A stretch of 32,677 bases of DNA from the IMG/VR virus record IMGVR_UViG_3300036806_000298, positions 1 to 32,677 of that record. One strand, 5' to 3'. A program made the translations under genes and the position numbers. This DNA comes from a virus. Under the pieces are notes generated by a model that was not told the origin of the DNA, did no database searches, and saw only the letters and a program-made list of their open reading frames with translations. The stretch's first letter is position 1; every line of letters begins with the position of its first letter. Below are positions 6,063 through 13,224 of this stretch, piece by piece.

Positions 6063-6495
6063 ACCGACCTGCAAAACGGTCAGGTGATGAGGGGTCATCA
6101 CCTGACGAATGGGGCCCGGCCTCGGCGTCGGAGCGGCCAGGCTTTTCGGCAGGTGTGGCGCTGCTACTTTGATCGCAGGCGTCATCCGCCTTCAGAGGCT
6201 TTTCGGGTGTGTTTGCGAAATCGCTGTATGTCGCGGTCTTGATCCACCACTCGCTTTGCGTGGGACGGAGTTCGACGATCTTGCCCTCGATATGATCGAA
6301 GAGATCGCGCGTGGGAATCCATCGCTGGGAGTCGCCGGGTAGGAGAACGGAGACGAGGTCGAGGCTGCCGGGTATGAAATCGATGATTTTGACGGGCAGC
6401 ATGAGGTCGGCGCCTTTGACATTGCGGTCGAGTCTGATGCAAGCGTAGCAGAGTTTGCCGATCCAGATGGATTTGGGAGTGAGGAAATTGGACAT
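6061..6495 (-). CDS. First gene of the leftward early operon, function unknown
   Basis: 144 aa, starting MSNFLTPKSIWIGKLCYAC, with GGAG 11 bases before the ATG at 6495. The first 100 residues look like a folded beta-rich domain (LPVKIIDFIPGSLDLVSVLLPG, WWIKTATYSDF). The last 45 are polar and low complexity (SSSATPAEKPGRSDAEAGPHSSGDDPSS), and part of that tail is encoded by the perfect hairpin at 6079-6106. As the first leftward gene behind a divergent promoter it could be regulatory, but no DNA-binding motif is visible. Confidence 0.65.
   Translation of the reverse strand: MSNFLTPKSIWIGKLCYACIRLDRNVKGADLMLPVKIIDFIPGSLDLVSVLLPGDSQRWIPTRDLFDHIEGKIVELRPTQSEWWIKTATYSDFANTPEKPLKADDACDQSSSATPAEKPGRSDAEAGPHSSGDDPSSPDRFAGR
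6079..6106. repeat. Perfect 12-bp stem-loop inside a gene 3' end
   Basis: GTCAGGTGATGA (6079-6090), loop GGGG, TCATCACCTGAC (6095-6106): 12 of 12 pairs. It lies within the coding region near the stop of the 6061-6495 gene and shares the half-site GTCAGGTGA with the repeat at 23209-23227. No U tract follows on either strand. Confidence 0.65.
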
Positions 6496-6525
6496 TGTGG
6501 GAATCTCCGAGTGGGCAGGGAAAGG

Positions 6526-6575
6526 TTGCAAAGTGTAAGACACTTGAGTATGGTTTATGGAAGAAGGGACGTCAA
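6526..6575. promoter_or_regulatory. Overlapping divergent promoters with palindromic operator
   Basis: Leftward: TTGACG (6575-6570), 17-base spacer, CATACT (6552-6547). Rightward: TTGCAA (6526-6531), 17-base spacer, TATGGT (6549-6554). The two -10 elements overlap, so polymerases would compete. A perfect inverted repeat AAGTGT-AAG-ACACTT (6531-6545) covers the expected leftward start site and the rightward spacer, the classic place for a repressor. Downstream of each promoter the first gene begins within about 50 bases. The promoter calls are by eye; the palindrome is certain. Confidence 0.5.
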
Positions 6576-6578
6576 GTG

Positions 6579-6842
6579 ATGAAAGAAATGGCGCACGACC
6601 GATCGGTTATCCGCGCGGCCAAGATCGCGGCTCGCTTTCGCCGCATTGCGGCCGGTAAACACTGGCGTTACGAATGGGGAGCCTCTTCCGAATGGTCTGC
6701 GGAAAGTGCCGCGATTAGGCGATCTGTGGCACGAATGTATGAAGAGCTTGACAGAAAGTCCGCTGAAAGGCGCCGGCTGACTTCATTGCTCTGCAGTGGC
6801 CTTCTACGACCCAGATTCGACGTGAACGTTCAGAAGGGGTAG
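6579..6842 (+). CDS. Small basic helical protein, first rightward gene
   Basis: 87 aa, starting MKEMAHDRSVIRAAKIAARF. AAGGGA lies about 10 bases before the ATG at 6579; an in-frame ATG at 6495 would cross the divergent promoter. Very rich in Arg, Ala and Glu, nearly all helical (SAAIRRSVARMYEELDRKSAERRRLTSLL). It could bind nucleic acid, but no defined motif is present. Confidence 0.5.
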   Translation: MKEMAHDRSVIRAAKIAARFRRIAAGKHWRYEWGASSEWSAESAAIRRSVARMYEELDRKSAERRRLTSLLCSGLLRPRFDVNVQKG

Positions 6843-6849
6843 GGGATCG

Positions 6850-7182
6850 ATGATTCGCCAAGTTATTTGGAAGAACCGTTTGGTGAAGATGCTCGATTTC
6901 AAGACGTGGGAGATGTCGCGGATTGGGGAACACGACGATTTCGACTACATGAGTGATCGAGAGCCGGCAACGCGGGCCGTTGCCGGAAGCCAGGCGCGAA
7001 ATATCGACGACGAAGCTCGTTACGTAGACGACGTTATCGAGGATTTGTTTATTTTGGACGAAGATCGGCTTGTTTTTGTCGTGAAAGACGGGTTTTGGGT
7101 TCTTCGTGGCGATCCGTGCGTCGATGGGAGTCTTTCGTTTCAAGAGGACGATCCAAGAGCGATTGGCGGTGATTTATGCTGA
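6850..7182 (+). CDS. Small acidic protein, function unknown
   Basis: 110 aa. AGGGGA lies a few bases before the ATG at 6850, 7 bases after the previous stop. The N-terminus (MIRQVIWKNRLVKMLDFK) is basic and hydrophobic; the rest is strongly acidic with a beta-like stretch (DEDRLVFVVKDGFWVLRGD). No family recognised. Confidence 0.6.
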   Translation: MIRQVIWKNRLVKMLDFKTWEMSRIGEHDDFDYMSDREPATRAVAGSQARNIDDEARYVDDVIEDLFILDEDRLVFVVKDGFWVLRGDPCVDGSLSFQEDDPRAIGGDLC

Positions 7183-7236
7183 TTTCGTGGAAGGAAGCTT
7201 GGCTTTCGCCGCCTTGGCTGGAATTGGAGGGGAAGC

Positions 7237-7494
7237 GTGCGAACGATTATGGCGAATTTCCGGCTGACGGAAAAGGAATTGCTGGAGTGGAAGGAGCGGG
7301 CGCGGGCAGAGGGGAAGAATTTGTCGGAGTGGATCAAGGAAAAGGTGACGGGGGCCGTCCCGGCGCCGGCGGTCTGGGGCAGGCCACGGATTCGTCTGGA
7401 GAAGAAAGAGTCGCCCGTTGCGCCGATCAGGCGCGAGTTGTGCGAGCGGTGCAAGAGGATGGGCGTTGCGATTTGCGCGGCATGCAAGGGGTAG
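7237..7494 (+). CDS. Putative ribbon-helix-helix protein with C-terminal zinc ribbon
   Basis: 85 aa. The N-terminus reads ANFRLTEKELLEWKERARA then EGKNLSEWIKEKV, the strand-helix-helix pattern of Arc/MetJ-type or MobC-like ribbon-helix-helix proteins. The C-terminus carries CERCKRMGVAICAACKG, two CxxC pairs that likely bind zinc. The GTG at 7237 is preferred because GGAGG lies 6 bases upstream; the ATG at 7249 is the alternative. Such a combination suggests a small DNA-binding protein, possibly a regulator of late genes. The RHH call rests on pattern, not on alignment. Confidence 0.55.
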   Translation: MRTIMANFRLTEKELLEWKERARAEGKNLSEWIKEKVTGAVPAPAVWGRPRIRLEKKESPVAPIRRELCERCKRMGVAICAACKG

Positions 7495-7518
7495 GATCTC
7501 TATGACCAGGGGTTCGTT

Positions 7519-7890
7519 ATGGTCCGCAAGAAGCCGTCCGCCTCGCAGGAACTCAAGTATCTCCGGACGGTGTTGTCCCAACCGGTGGAGAAAGATGATC
7601 CGGCCGACATCGAGTTGGCCCGTTACCGGGGCATGATGGAGACGGACCCCAAGTGGGTGCTTTCGCAGAAGCGGATCGCGGAGATCGAGTATCGGAACGC
7701 TTTGGACGTGTGGGATCAGGAGCGCAAGGCGAAGGAGGAGTTGGCGAAGCTCGAATCGAGACCGGCGGATTCGCCGCTCGAACGCGACGCCTGCGTGGCC
7801 CTGGTCGATAAGCTGCTCACGGATTGGACGAAGTACCGGGATGGGCAGATCGACGTCTTGGGCAATCCCATAGTGAAAGGCAAGTCATGA
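7519..7890 (+). CDS. Small helical protein upstream of terminase; terminase small subunit not excluded
   Basis: 123 aa, largely helical and charged (KYLRTVLSQPVEKDDPADIELARYRG, then NALDVWDQERKAKEELAKLESRP). AGGGG precedes the ATG at 7519. The stop overlaps the next start as ATGA. It sits three genes before the large terminase, where a small terminase subunit would be expected, but I see no helix-turn-helix signature, so the assignment is only positional. Confidence 0.55.
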   Translation: MVRKKPSASQELKYLRTVLSQPVEKDDPADIELARYRGMMETDPKWVLSQKRIAEIEYRNALDVWDQERKAKEELAKLESRPADSPLERDACVALVDKLLTDWTKYRDGQIDVLGNPIVKGKS

Positions 7891-8135
7891 TCGGCAGAAA
7901 CAGGCGCGAGCGGCATCGGATGTACATGGCAAGGTGTCGGTTGTCCGGGGCGAAAAGAGACAAGTGCGTCTTTTCGGACGGGTCGCAGGCGTCCCGCAAG
8001 GCCAAGTGCGTCCGGCTCGCCGGGCATCGTCCCTGCCCTTCGCGGCGCCAGAACATGATTCGTGGAATGCGCAATTCTTCAAGCGGCATAACGCCGTTTT
8101 CGCTAACTGGGAAAAGAGGCTCATATGAACGATGA
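7887..8135 (+). CDS. Small basic Cys-containing protein
   Basis: 82 aa, starting MIGRNRRERHRMYMARCRLS. The start overlaps the previous stop as ATGA, with GTGAAAGG upstream. Four Cys (ARC, DKCVF, AKCVRL, PCPSRR) and many Arg/Lys suggest a metal- or nucleic-acid-binding mini-protein. It overlaps the next gene by 11 bases. An ORF in another frame (7934-8128) covers the same DNA, but coupling favours this one. Confidence 0.5.
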   Translation: MIGRNRRERHRMYMARCRLSGAKRDKCVFSDGSQASRKAKCVRLAGHRPCPSRRQNMIRGMRNSSSGITPFSLTGKRGSYER

Positions 8136-8361
8136 AGACGAAACGGAGATCGGCAACGGCGATTTGGCGTACGTCAGAAAAATCGCGAAGGATCTTTTGA
8201 AGCACTTCGACGCGGTGCAAGTCTTTGCGACTCGTCAAGAAGGAAATAAGACGATAAATGTCACTGCCGGACTTGGAAATTGGTACGCTAATTTCGGTCA
8301 GGTTTCGCTATGGCTCGAATGTCAGAAAGTTCAGGATGTTAGGGATAATGTCGAGAAATAA
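8125..8361 (+). CDS. Small acidic protein, function unknown
   Basis: 78 aa, starting MNDEDETEIGNGDLAYVRKI. AGAGG lies 6-7 bases before the ATG at 8125. Helix (VRKIAKDLLKHF) followed by beta strands (AVQVFATRQEGNKTINVTAG, NWYANFGQVSLWLE). Directly upstream of the terminase gene with 14 bases between. No family recognised. Confidence 0.6.
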   Translation: MNDEDETEIGNGDLAYVRKIAKDLLKHFDAVQVFATRQEGNKTINVTAGLGNWYANFGQVSLWLECQKVQDVRDNVEK

Positions 8362-8375
8362 TATAGGGACCGCTC

Positions 8376-10229
8376 ATGGAATGGTTTCAGAGAGTCCCGA
8401 AGTCGCTTCACGACAATCTGCGGTTCCGCGAGATGCTTTATCTGCGGGCCGAACTCGATAAGGGACTCCAGCAGGGACTCAGGGACGTCTGCCGGGAAGA
8501 TATCTTGTTTTGGACGAATGCCTTTCTTTGGACCTACGATCCCAGGCTCGTTCAAAAGAAAGTCCCCTTCATCACTTACGAATTCCAGGACGACGGCATT
8601 TGCGCCATTCGGCAGGCGGTCATCGACGGCAAGAAGATCGTCGTCAAGAAATCGCGCGACATGGGCGCTTCCTGGCAAATGTTGGTCGTCTTCGATCACT
8701 TTTGCTCGTTCGAGACGGACTGCAATTTCTTTGTTATGAGCCGCAACAAGAAAATGGTCGATGCGCCGCGCGACCCGTTCAGTTTGTTCTGGAAGGTCGA
8801 TGAGATGCACCGCATGATGCCGCGCTGGCTCCGGCCGAACATCGAGCAGACGACGCACGGTCAGAGAAAGCAGCTCGAAATCAACTATCTGGATACGGGT
8901 TCTTTGATGACGGGCGGCGCCACGGTCAAGGCCGCCGCGATGGGCGGGCGCTGCACCGCCATCGGCGTGGACGAATTCTCCCTCTTCGAGATCATCAACG
9001 CGACCAGAATCAAATCCGGCCTGTCGGACGTTTCGAATTGCATCGTGTGGCCGTTCACGCGCAGCCCGGCCGGCATTCATCACCCTTCCAACGAGTTGAT
9101 CGAGTCCGCCGACAAGGGGTTCGTCAGGTGCATCGACCAGCATTGGCGCAAGCACCCGGTCAAGGCCCGCGGTCTGTACCACGTCGATCGTTCGTCCCGA
9201 AGGCTCACGATTATCGACAAGGAATACGTCTTTCCCGACGATTACCCGTTTCAGCTCGACGGCCGCTTTGAATACCACAGTCCGTGGTTCGATGCTTATC
9301 GCAACGAAAAGAACAACGACCGCGAGGTGTCGGAGAACCTCGAATTCGACGACACCATGGGCGGCAATCTCGTCTTCGATCCGATTCGCATCGCCGAATA
9401 TGCGTCGAAAAACGTCCGTTTACCGGACTTGGAGGGCGATCTCGTCTACGATCCGGACACCGGCGCGCCGGGCGACTTCTTCGAGAAGCGCGGCGGCGAC
9501 ATCAAGCTGTGGATGAGCCTCGACGTTCACGGCAAGCCTCCGAAAGTCGATTACGTCGCGGCGGCGGATACGTCGTTGGGATCGGGCAGAACGAATTCGT
9601 GCTTCTCGGCGGTTCGTTCGGATATCGGCGAGAAAGTTCTGGAGTTCGCCACGTGCCGGATGAAGCCGGACAATTTCGCGACGAAGTGCGTGGCGATTTG
9701 CCGCTGGTTGAGCAGCCCTTTGTGTCAAACGCTTTTGGGTTGGGAGAAGCAAGGCCCTGGTGAAACCTTTGGCACGCAGGTCATGACGCTCGCCTATTAC
9801 CCGGTGTACGAGAACGTCATCAACAAAATCGTCGGCGCCCAAAAAAGAAACCCCGGCGTACCCGCTCGGCAGATTCCCGGCCTCTTGGCGACTTACGAAT
9901 CCTCGCTCTACAACGGCACCTTCGTCAATCATTCCAAAGAGGCCCTCGAAGAGACGTTGGAGTTCGAGCATACGCCCTTGGGACCAAAGCACAAAGCCAA
10001 CAGAAACCGCGTCAACGATCCCTCGGGCGCGACTTTGAACCACGGCGACCGCGTGGTCGCGGACGCCATTTGCGAGATGCTTCTCCGGCATCGCGGGCGC
10101 GGCGCGGCGGCCCCCAAGGAAGTCATCCGTCCCGGCTGTCTCGCCTATTTCATGCGCGAGCGCGAGGCGGCCGAAGCTCGCGGCAAGACACTTTTCCCGA
10201 ATTGGGATCGGCGGCGATTCGCGTTATGA
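8376..10229 (+). CDS. terL: Terminase large subunit
   Basis: 617 aa. The ATPase part has a variant Walker A, KKSRDMGASW (residues 91-100), and Walker B CTAIGVDEF with Asp199-Glu200. The RNase H-like nuclease part has VAAADTSLGSG (Asp398), GWEKQGPG (Glu457) and GDRVVADA (Asp558/Asp563). These are the expected ATP-binding and metal-binding residues of phage packaging motors. The enzyme cuts concatemeric DNA and pumps it through the portal into the prohead. AGGGA precedes the ATG at 8376. Its stop lies in the first palindrome of the repeat-rich intergenic block. Among the most secure calls in the window. Confidence 0.95.
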   Translation: MEWFQRVPKSLHDNLRFREMLYLRAELDKGLQQGLRDVCREDILFWTNAFLWTYDPRLVQKKVPFITYEFQDDGICAIRQAVIDGKKIVVKKSRDMGASWQMLVVFDHFCSFETDCNFFVMSRNKKMVDAPRDPFSLFWKVDEMHRMMPRWLRPNIEQTTHGQRKQLEINYLDTGSLMTGGATVKAAAMGGRCTAIGVDEFSLFEIINATRIKSGLSDVSNCIVWPFTRSPAGIHHPSNELIESADKGFVRCIDQHWRKHPVKARGLYHVDRSSRRLTIIDKEYVFPDDYPFQLDGRFEYHSPWFDAYRNEKNNDREVSENLEFDDTMGGNLVFDPIRIAEYASKNVRLPDLEGDLVYDPDTGAPGDFFEKRGGDIKLWMSLDVHGKPPKVDYVAAADTSLGSGRTNSCFSAVRSDIGEKVLEFATCRMKPDNFATKCVAICRWLSSPLCQTLLGWEKQGPGETFGTQVMTLAYYPVYENVINKIVGAQKRNPGVPARQIPGLLATYESSLYNGTFVNHSKEALEETLEFEHTPLGPKHKANRNRVNDPSGATLNHGDRVVADAICEMLLRHRGRGAAAPKEVIRPGCLAYFMREREAAEARGKTLFPNWDRRRFAL

Positions 10230-10310
10230 AATGTCGACCGACATTTCAGTTGACATCGATGTCACTATTTTTGTCGGCTGGCCGACAACCGCCGACAACC
10301 GCCGACAATT
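10228..10310. repeat. Cluster of short-loop palindromes and a 10-bp tandem repeat
   Basis: Three back-to-back palindromes: GAAATGTCG-AC-CGACATTTC (10228-10247, over the terL stop), TGACATCGATGTCA (10251-10264, perfect) and TTGTCGGC-TG-GCCGACAA (10271-10288). The last runs into GCCGACAACC repeated as 10-mers (10281-10310; third copy ends in TT). TGTCG/CGACA half-sites recur in all but the middle one. This looks like a multi-site protein-binding region: a regulator site, a packaging site or an origin. Confidence 0.7.
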
Positions 10311-10332
10311 GTGGCCGAAAGCGTTGATTTCC

Positions 10333-10382
10333 TGTGGAATCTCTGTGGAATCTCTGTGAAATTCGTGGAATCTCTGTGAAAT
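10333..10382. repeat. Degenerate 11-bp tandem repeat
   Basis: TGTGGAATCTC occurs twice in tandem (10333-10354), followed by the variants TGTGAAATTCG, TGGAATCTC and TGTGAAAT. The array is non-coding in the rightward sense and lies between terL and portal. Iteron-like arrangement; role unknown. Confidence 0.6.
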
Positions 10383-10405
10383 AGGCGGGGGAGAGTCGAA
10401 AACAG

Positions 10406-10442
10406 AGAAACCTACGGTCGAAAACCACGCAAGGTTTCTTTT
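10406..10442 (+). terminator. Candidate terminator downstream of terL
   Basis: AGAAACCT (10406-10413) pairs perfectly with AGGTTTCT (10432-10439), followed by TTT. The 18-base loop is large and the stem is only half GC, so termination would be moderate. It would separate the terminase transcript from the structural operon, whose own promoter lies about 90 bases on. Confidence 0.4.
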
Positions 10443-10533
10443 GTACACCTGAATCTGAATAATTGGATACTCTTGTGGACGATAACGAATTCTGCGAAAA
10501 GCGTCTCGTTTACCGTTATCTTTCCTAAATCCA

Positions 10534-10562
10534 TTGACAGTATGAAATTGTTTGCCTACCAT
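10534..10562 (+). promoter_or_regulatory. Sigma70-like promoter for the structural operon
   Basis: A perfect -35 TTGACA (10534-10539), 17-base spacer and -10 TACCAT (10557-10562). It ends about 38 bases before the portal start and follows the terL terminator candidate, the position expected for a promoter of the head genes. Best promoter match in the window by eye. Confidence 0.6.
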
Positions 10563-10600
10563 CAGCACTAGCTTCGCCTCTATGAAGCTTTCTTGCCGCT

Positions 10601-12391
10601 GTGCTTTCCGTGGCAAAGCTTCCCGACATCGATTTGCCGAGACTACGCGAGACGATGCGTCGCGACTACGCGGAATTGCAATCGTTTCGCGAACGGCGCA
10701 TCCAGCACGTCGCCGAGTACCTGGGCGACCAGTACGGCAGCCGCGGCATCGAGAATCCCGTCAACGTCATTTCGCAATTCGTCAACACGGTCATTCGCCA
10801 ATTGGTCGGTTCCGAGCCGCGCGGCATGGTGACGACGTTCGATCGGACGCTTCGCCCTTTCGCCGAGGCGATGCAAGACGACATGAATCGCCGGCTCAAG
10901 ATGATGCGTTACGCCGATATTCTGCGGCGCGCCGTCGGCGACGCGCTATTCCTCATCGGCATCAAGAGGCGCGCCATCACGGCCCCCGCCGAGGCGCGCT
11001 TTGGGGGCTATGCCCGCACCGCCGGGGAACCGGGCATCTGGAACATCGACTTCGAAGACTTCATTTGCGACACGTCGGTATCGTGTTTTGCCGATTGCGA
11101 GTACCAGGGCCACTTCTACGATTGCATCCTGGACGATGTCAAAGGTTCGAAGCTGTACAAGGCGTCCGTCCGCAACAAACTCTCGCCGTCGCCTCCCAGG
11201 CTATTCAACGACGGCGGCGACCCGCGCATCGCCACCTTGGGCATGCGCAACGTCGGCACGTTCGAACGCTATGAAGAGTACGTTCGTCTTTGCGAAGTGT
11301 GGATGCCGCGTTACGGCGTGGTCGTCACCTTCGCCGTCGATCAAGACAATGACGAGCCGCTACTCGTACAGCCGTGGGTCGGACCGGACTGCGGACCGTA
11401 CGAGTTCCTGTGCCTTCAAGACGCGCCCGGCAAGCTGATGCCGAAATCGCCCGTCATGGACTTGATCGACGTAGCGCGTTCGATCAATCACCATTGGAAG
11501 CACCTCGACAACCAGGCATCTCAGCAAAAAGACATCCTCGCCTACGCCGATGAGACCGACGCCGAAGAACTTCAAAAGGCCGGTCAAGGCGAGTTCGTTC
11601 GCCTCCGCGATCCGTCGCGCGTCGTGCCCATCAAGATGTTCGGCGTCAACAACGAGTTGGCGACATGGGCGCAAATCGAGGCCGAGAAGTTCAACGATCT
11701 CTCCGGGACTCGCGCCCTCGGCGGATTATCGACATCGGCGAAGACGGCGACGCAAGAGAAGCTCATCGCCGACAGCGCATCGAGCCTCATCCAGGCGTGG
11801 GCCGGCCGCGTCATCGAGAGCGCCAAGCGCGACATGGAGGCGCTGGGCTGGTACTACTGGAACAATCCGCACCAGACGCTCCAATCGACGTATCAGCTTG
11901 CCGGGATGCCCGACGTCACCGCGGACCGCAGTGTGACTCCCGAGCAGCGCGCCGGCATTCCTTGGTCGGCTATGCAGCTCGACATCGACCCTTACTCATT
12001 CAACTTCGTGCCGCCCGCCCAGCGCGCTCAAATACTCGATCAGGTCGTGACCCAAGTCTTCGTGCCGATGGCGCCGCTCTTCGCCCAACCGGGCATCGGC
12101 GAACTGCTCGAAAAGTACACGAAGATGAAGGCCCAGTACATGAACATGCCAGAGATCGTGGAATTGGCCGAGAGCCTCATCGGCGCCCAAGGCGAGCCGG
12201 TGTCGAGTCCCGGCAACGCGCCGACGGGTCAGCCGATGCAATCGGGCAATCAGACGACGACGCACGTTCGCGAAAGCGTGCCCGGAATGAATCCGCAGGC
12301 GCACCAGCAGATTCTCCAGCAAATGATGGCCGGCGGTAAACCGCAAGCGGGCGCTCAGGGCGGCGGACTCGGTCAGATGGGGGCGGCGTGA
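10601..12391 (+). CDS. Portal protein
   Basis: 596 aa. Position directly after terL, size and composition fit the dodecameric portal through which DNA enters and leaves the capsid. Seen: helical N-terminus (LRETMRRDYAELQSFRERR), a conserved-looking ENPVNVISQFVNTVIRQLVG, a long clip/stem region (SPVMDLIDVARSINHHWKHLDNQ), a GLSTSAKTATQEKLIADSAS helix, and a Pro/Gln/Gly-rich tail (PGMNPQAHQQILQQMM to GGGLGQMGAA). Start uncertain: GTG at 10601 or GTG at 10610, neither with a clear ribosome site; an in-frame stop at 10583 rules out a longer form. Portal is inferred from context and architecture, not from a motif. Confidence 0.8.
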   Translation: MLSVAKLPDIDLPRLRETMRRDYAELQSFRERRIQHVAEYLGDQYGSRGIENPVNVISQFVNTVIRQLVGSEPRGMVTTFDRTLRPFAEAMQDDMNRRLKMMRYADILRRAVGDALFLIGIKRRAITAPAEARFGGYARTAGEPGIWNIDFEDFICDTSVSCFADCEYQGHFYDCILDDVKGSKLYKASVRNKLSPSPPRLFNDGGDPRIATLGMRNVGTFERYEEYVRLCEVWMPRYGVVVTFAVDQDNDEPLLVQPWVGPDCGPYEFLCLQDAPGKLMPKSPVMDLIDVARSINHHWKHLDNQASQQKDILAYADETDAEELQKAGQGEFVRLRDPSRVVPIKMFGVNNELATWAQIEAEKFNDLSGTRALGGLSTSAKTATQEKLIADSASSLIQAWAGRVIESAKRDMEALGWYYWNNPHQTLQSTYQLAGMPDVTADRSVTPEQRAGIPWSAMQLDIDPYSFNFVPPAQRAQILDQVVTQVFVPMAPLFAQPGIGELLEKYTKMKAQYMNMPEIVELAESLIGAQGEPVSSPGNAPTGQPMQSGNQTTTHVRESVPGMNPQAHQQILQQMMAGGKPQAGAQGGGLGQMGAA

Positions 12392-12393
12392 TA

Positions 12394-12444
12394 GTGAGCG
12401 CTCACAAGCTTGTGAGCGCTTGTGAGCGCTTGTGAGCGCTCACA
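12394..12444. promoter_or_regulatory. Array of lac-operator-like palindromes
   Basis: Starting 3 bases after the portal stop: GTGAGCGCTCAC (12394-12405, perfect palindrome), AAGCT, then TGTGAGCGCT three times in tandem (12411-12440) followed by CACA, which rebuilds a TGTGAGCGCTCACA palindrome at 12431-12444. This core equals the symmetric form of the E. coli lac operator core. LacI/GalR-family regulators bind such CG-centred palindromes. The array lies just upstream of the 12464 gene's ribosome site, so it may control the downstream head genes, or act as an RNA hairpin. Confidence 0.6.
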
Positions 12445-12463
12445 CGAAATCAGGAGCGTCATA

Positions 12464-12838
12464 ATGGCTAGGGGGAAGGTTGTTTATGGCCAAACGGTCA
12501 GGCAACCGAACCGCTATTTCATCGACGACAAGGAAGTGGCCAAAGCGAAGTTCGATGCGGCCTTCCCGAGCCATCCGATCGAAGGCGGTTTGTGCCCGAT
12601 GGCGATGATGGAGACATCGAAGTCTTGGCCGCGGATCTCCGACGCATGGGGCGTCGGCAAAGGACAGAAAAACAAGGCGGAAGAAGTCTTCCGCAAACGG
12701 GGCGTGCCGACCGAATTCGTTTCCGATGGCGCGGGCGGATTTTCGGCGGTGATCCGCAACAACGCCCATCAGCGCGACCTGCAAAAGGCGTTCGGACGGC
12801 ACAACAACGACGGCGGCTACGGCCAAGTGACGGGGTAA
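12464..12838 (+). CDS. Small head-region protein, function unknown
   Basis: 124 aa, starting MARGKVVYGQTVRQPNRYF. CAGGAG lies 8 bases before the ATG. It contains FIDDKEVAKAKFDAAFPSHP, a short pattern I associate with small phage proteins near portal or capsid genes, and a basic polar C-terminus (NNAHQRDLQKAFGRHNNDGG). Function unknown. Confidence 0.65.
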   Translation: MARGKVVYGQTVRQPNRYFIDDKEVAKAKFDAAFPSHPIEGGLCPMAMMETSKSWPRISDAWGVGKGQKNKAEEVFRKRGVPTEFVSDGAGGFSAVIRNNAHQRDLQKAFGRHNNDGGYGQVTG

Positions 12839-12842
12839 AGGA

Positions 12843-13214
12843 ATGGCGAACGAGCTCACGATCTCCGCTTCCGCCCAGTACGAGGACGACGACGGCGTTA
12901 CCGCCGGCCTCGAAGTCGCGGCCCTGACGCGCACGCTAACGACGAAGAAAGTGCTCAAGACCAAACAGACCGTCGGCACGAGCGCGGAAGCCTTGGTCAT
13001 CGGCGACGTCGCTTCGCTCGGCTTCCTGATGATCGTCAACCGCGACGTCACGAATTTCGTGAGCGTACTGACGGGCGACGGCGGGGATGTCGTAGGCAAG
13101 ATATTCCCCGGCGAGTCTTACGGTCCGGTGCGTCTTGGGGCCGATATGCAAGCCCCCTTCGTCCAGGCGGACACGGCCGACTGTGAGATCGAAGTTCTCC
13201 TTTGTGCGGTTTGA
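12843..13214 (+). CDS. Small beta-rich head-region protein
   Basis: 123 aa, starting MANELTISASAQYEDDDGV, with AAAGG just before the ATG at 12843. It reads like a beta-sandwich virion protein (LGFLMIVNRDVTNFVSVL, KIFPGESYGPVRLGADMQAPFVQAD), and similar short proteins in phages lie between portal and capsid genes. Head decoration or completion is plausible; no direct motif. Confidence 0.6.
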   Translation: MANELTISASAQYEDDDGVTAGLEVAALTRTLTTKKVLKTKQTVGTSAEALVIGDVASLGFLMIVNRDVTNFVSVLTGDGGDVVGKIFPGESYGPVRLGADMQAPFVQADTADCEIEVLLCAV

Positions 13215-13224
13215 GGATCGAGTC

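Noticed and set aside
10224-10616. Minus-strand ORF of 130 aa across the terL-portal gap
   Set aside because: It would need a TTG start, has no ribosome site, and its C-terminal half simply reads the tandem repeats; intergenic regulatory DNA explains it better.
12394-12444. CRISPR-like array
   Set aside because: The 10-base units are contiguous with no spacers; it is an operator-like tandem repeat.
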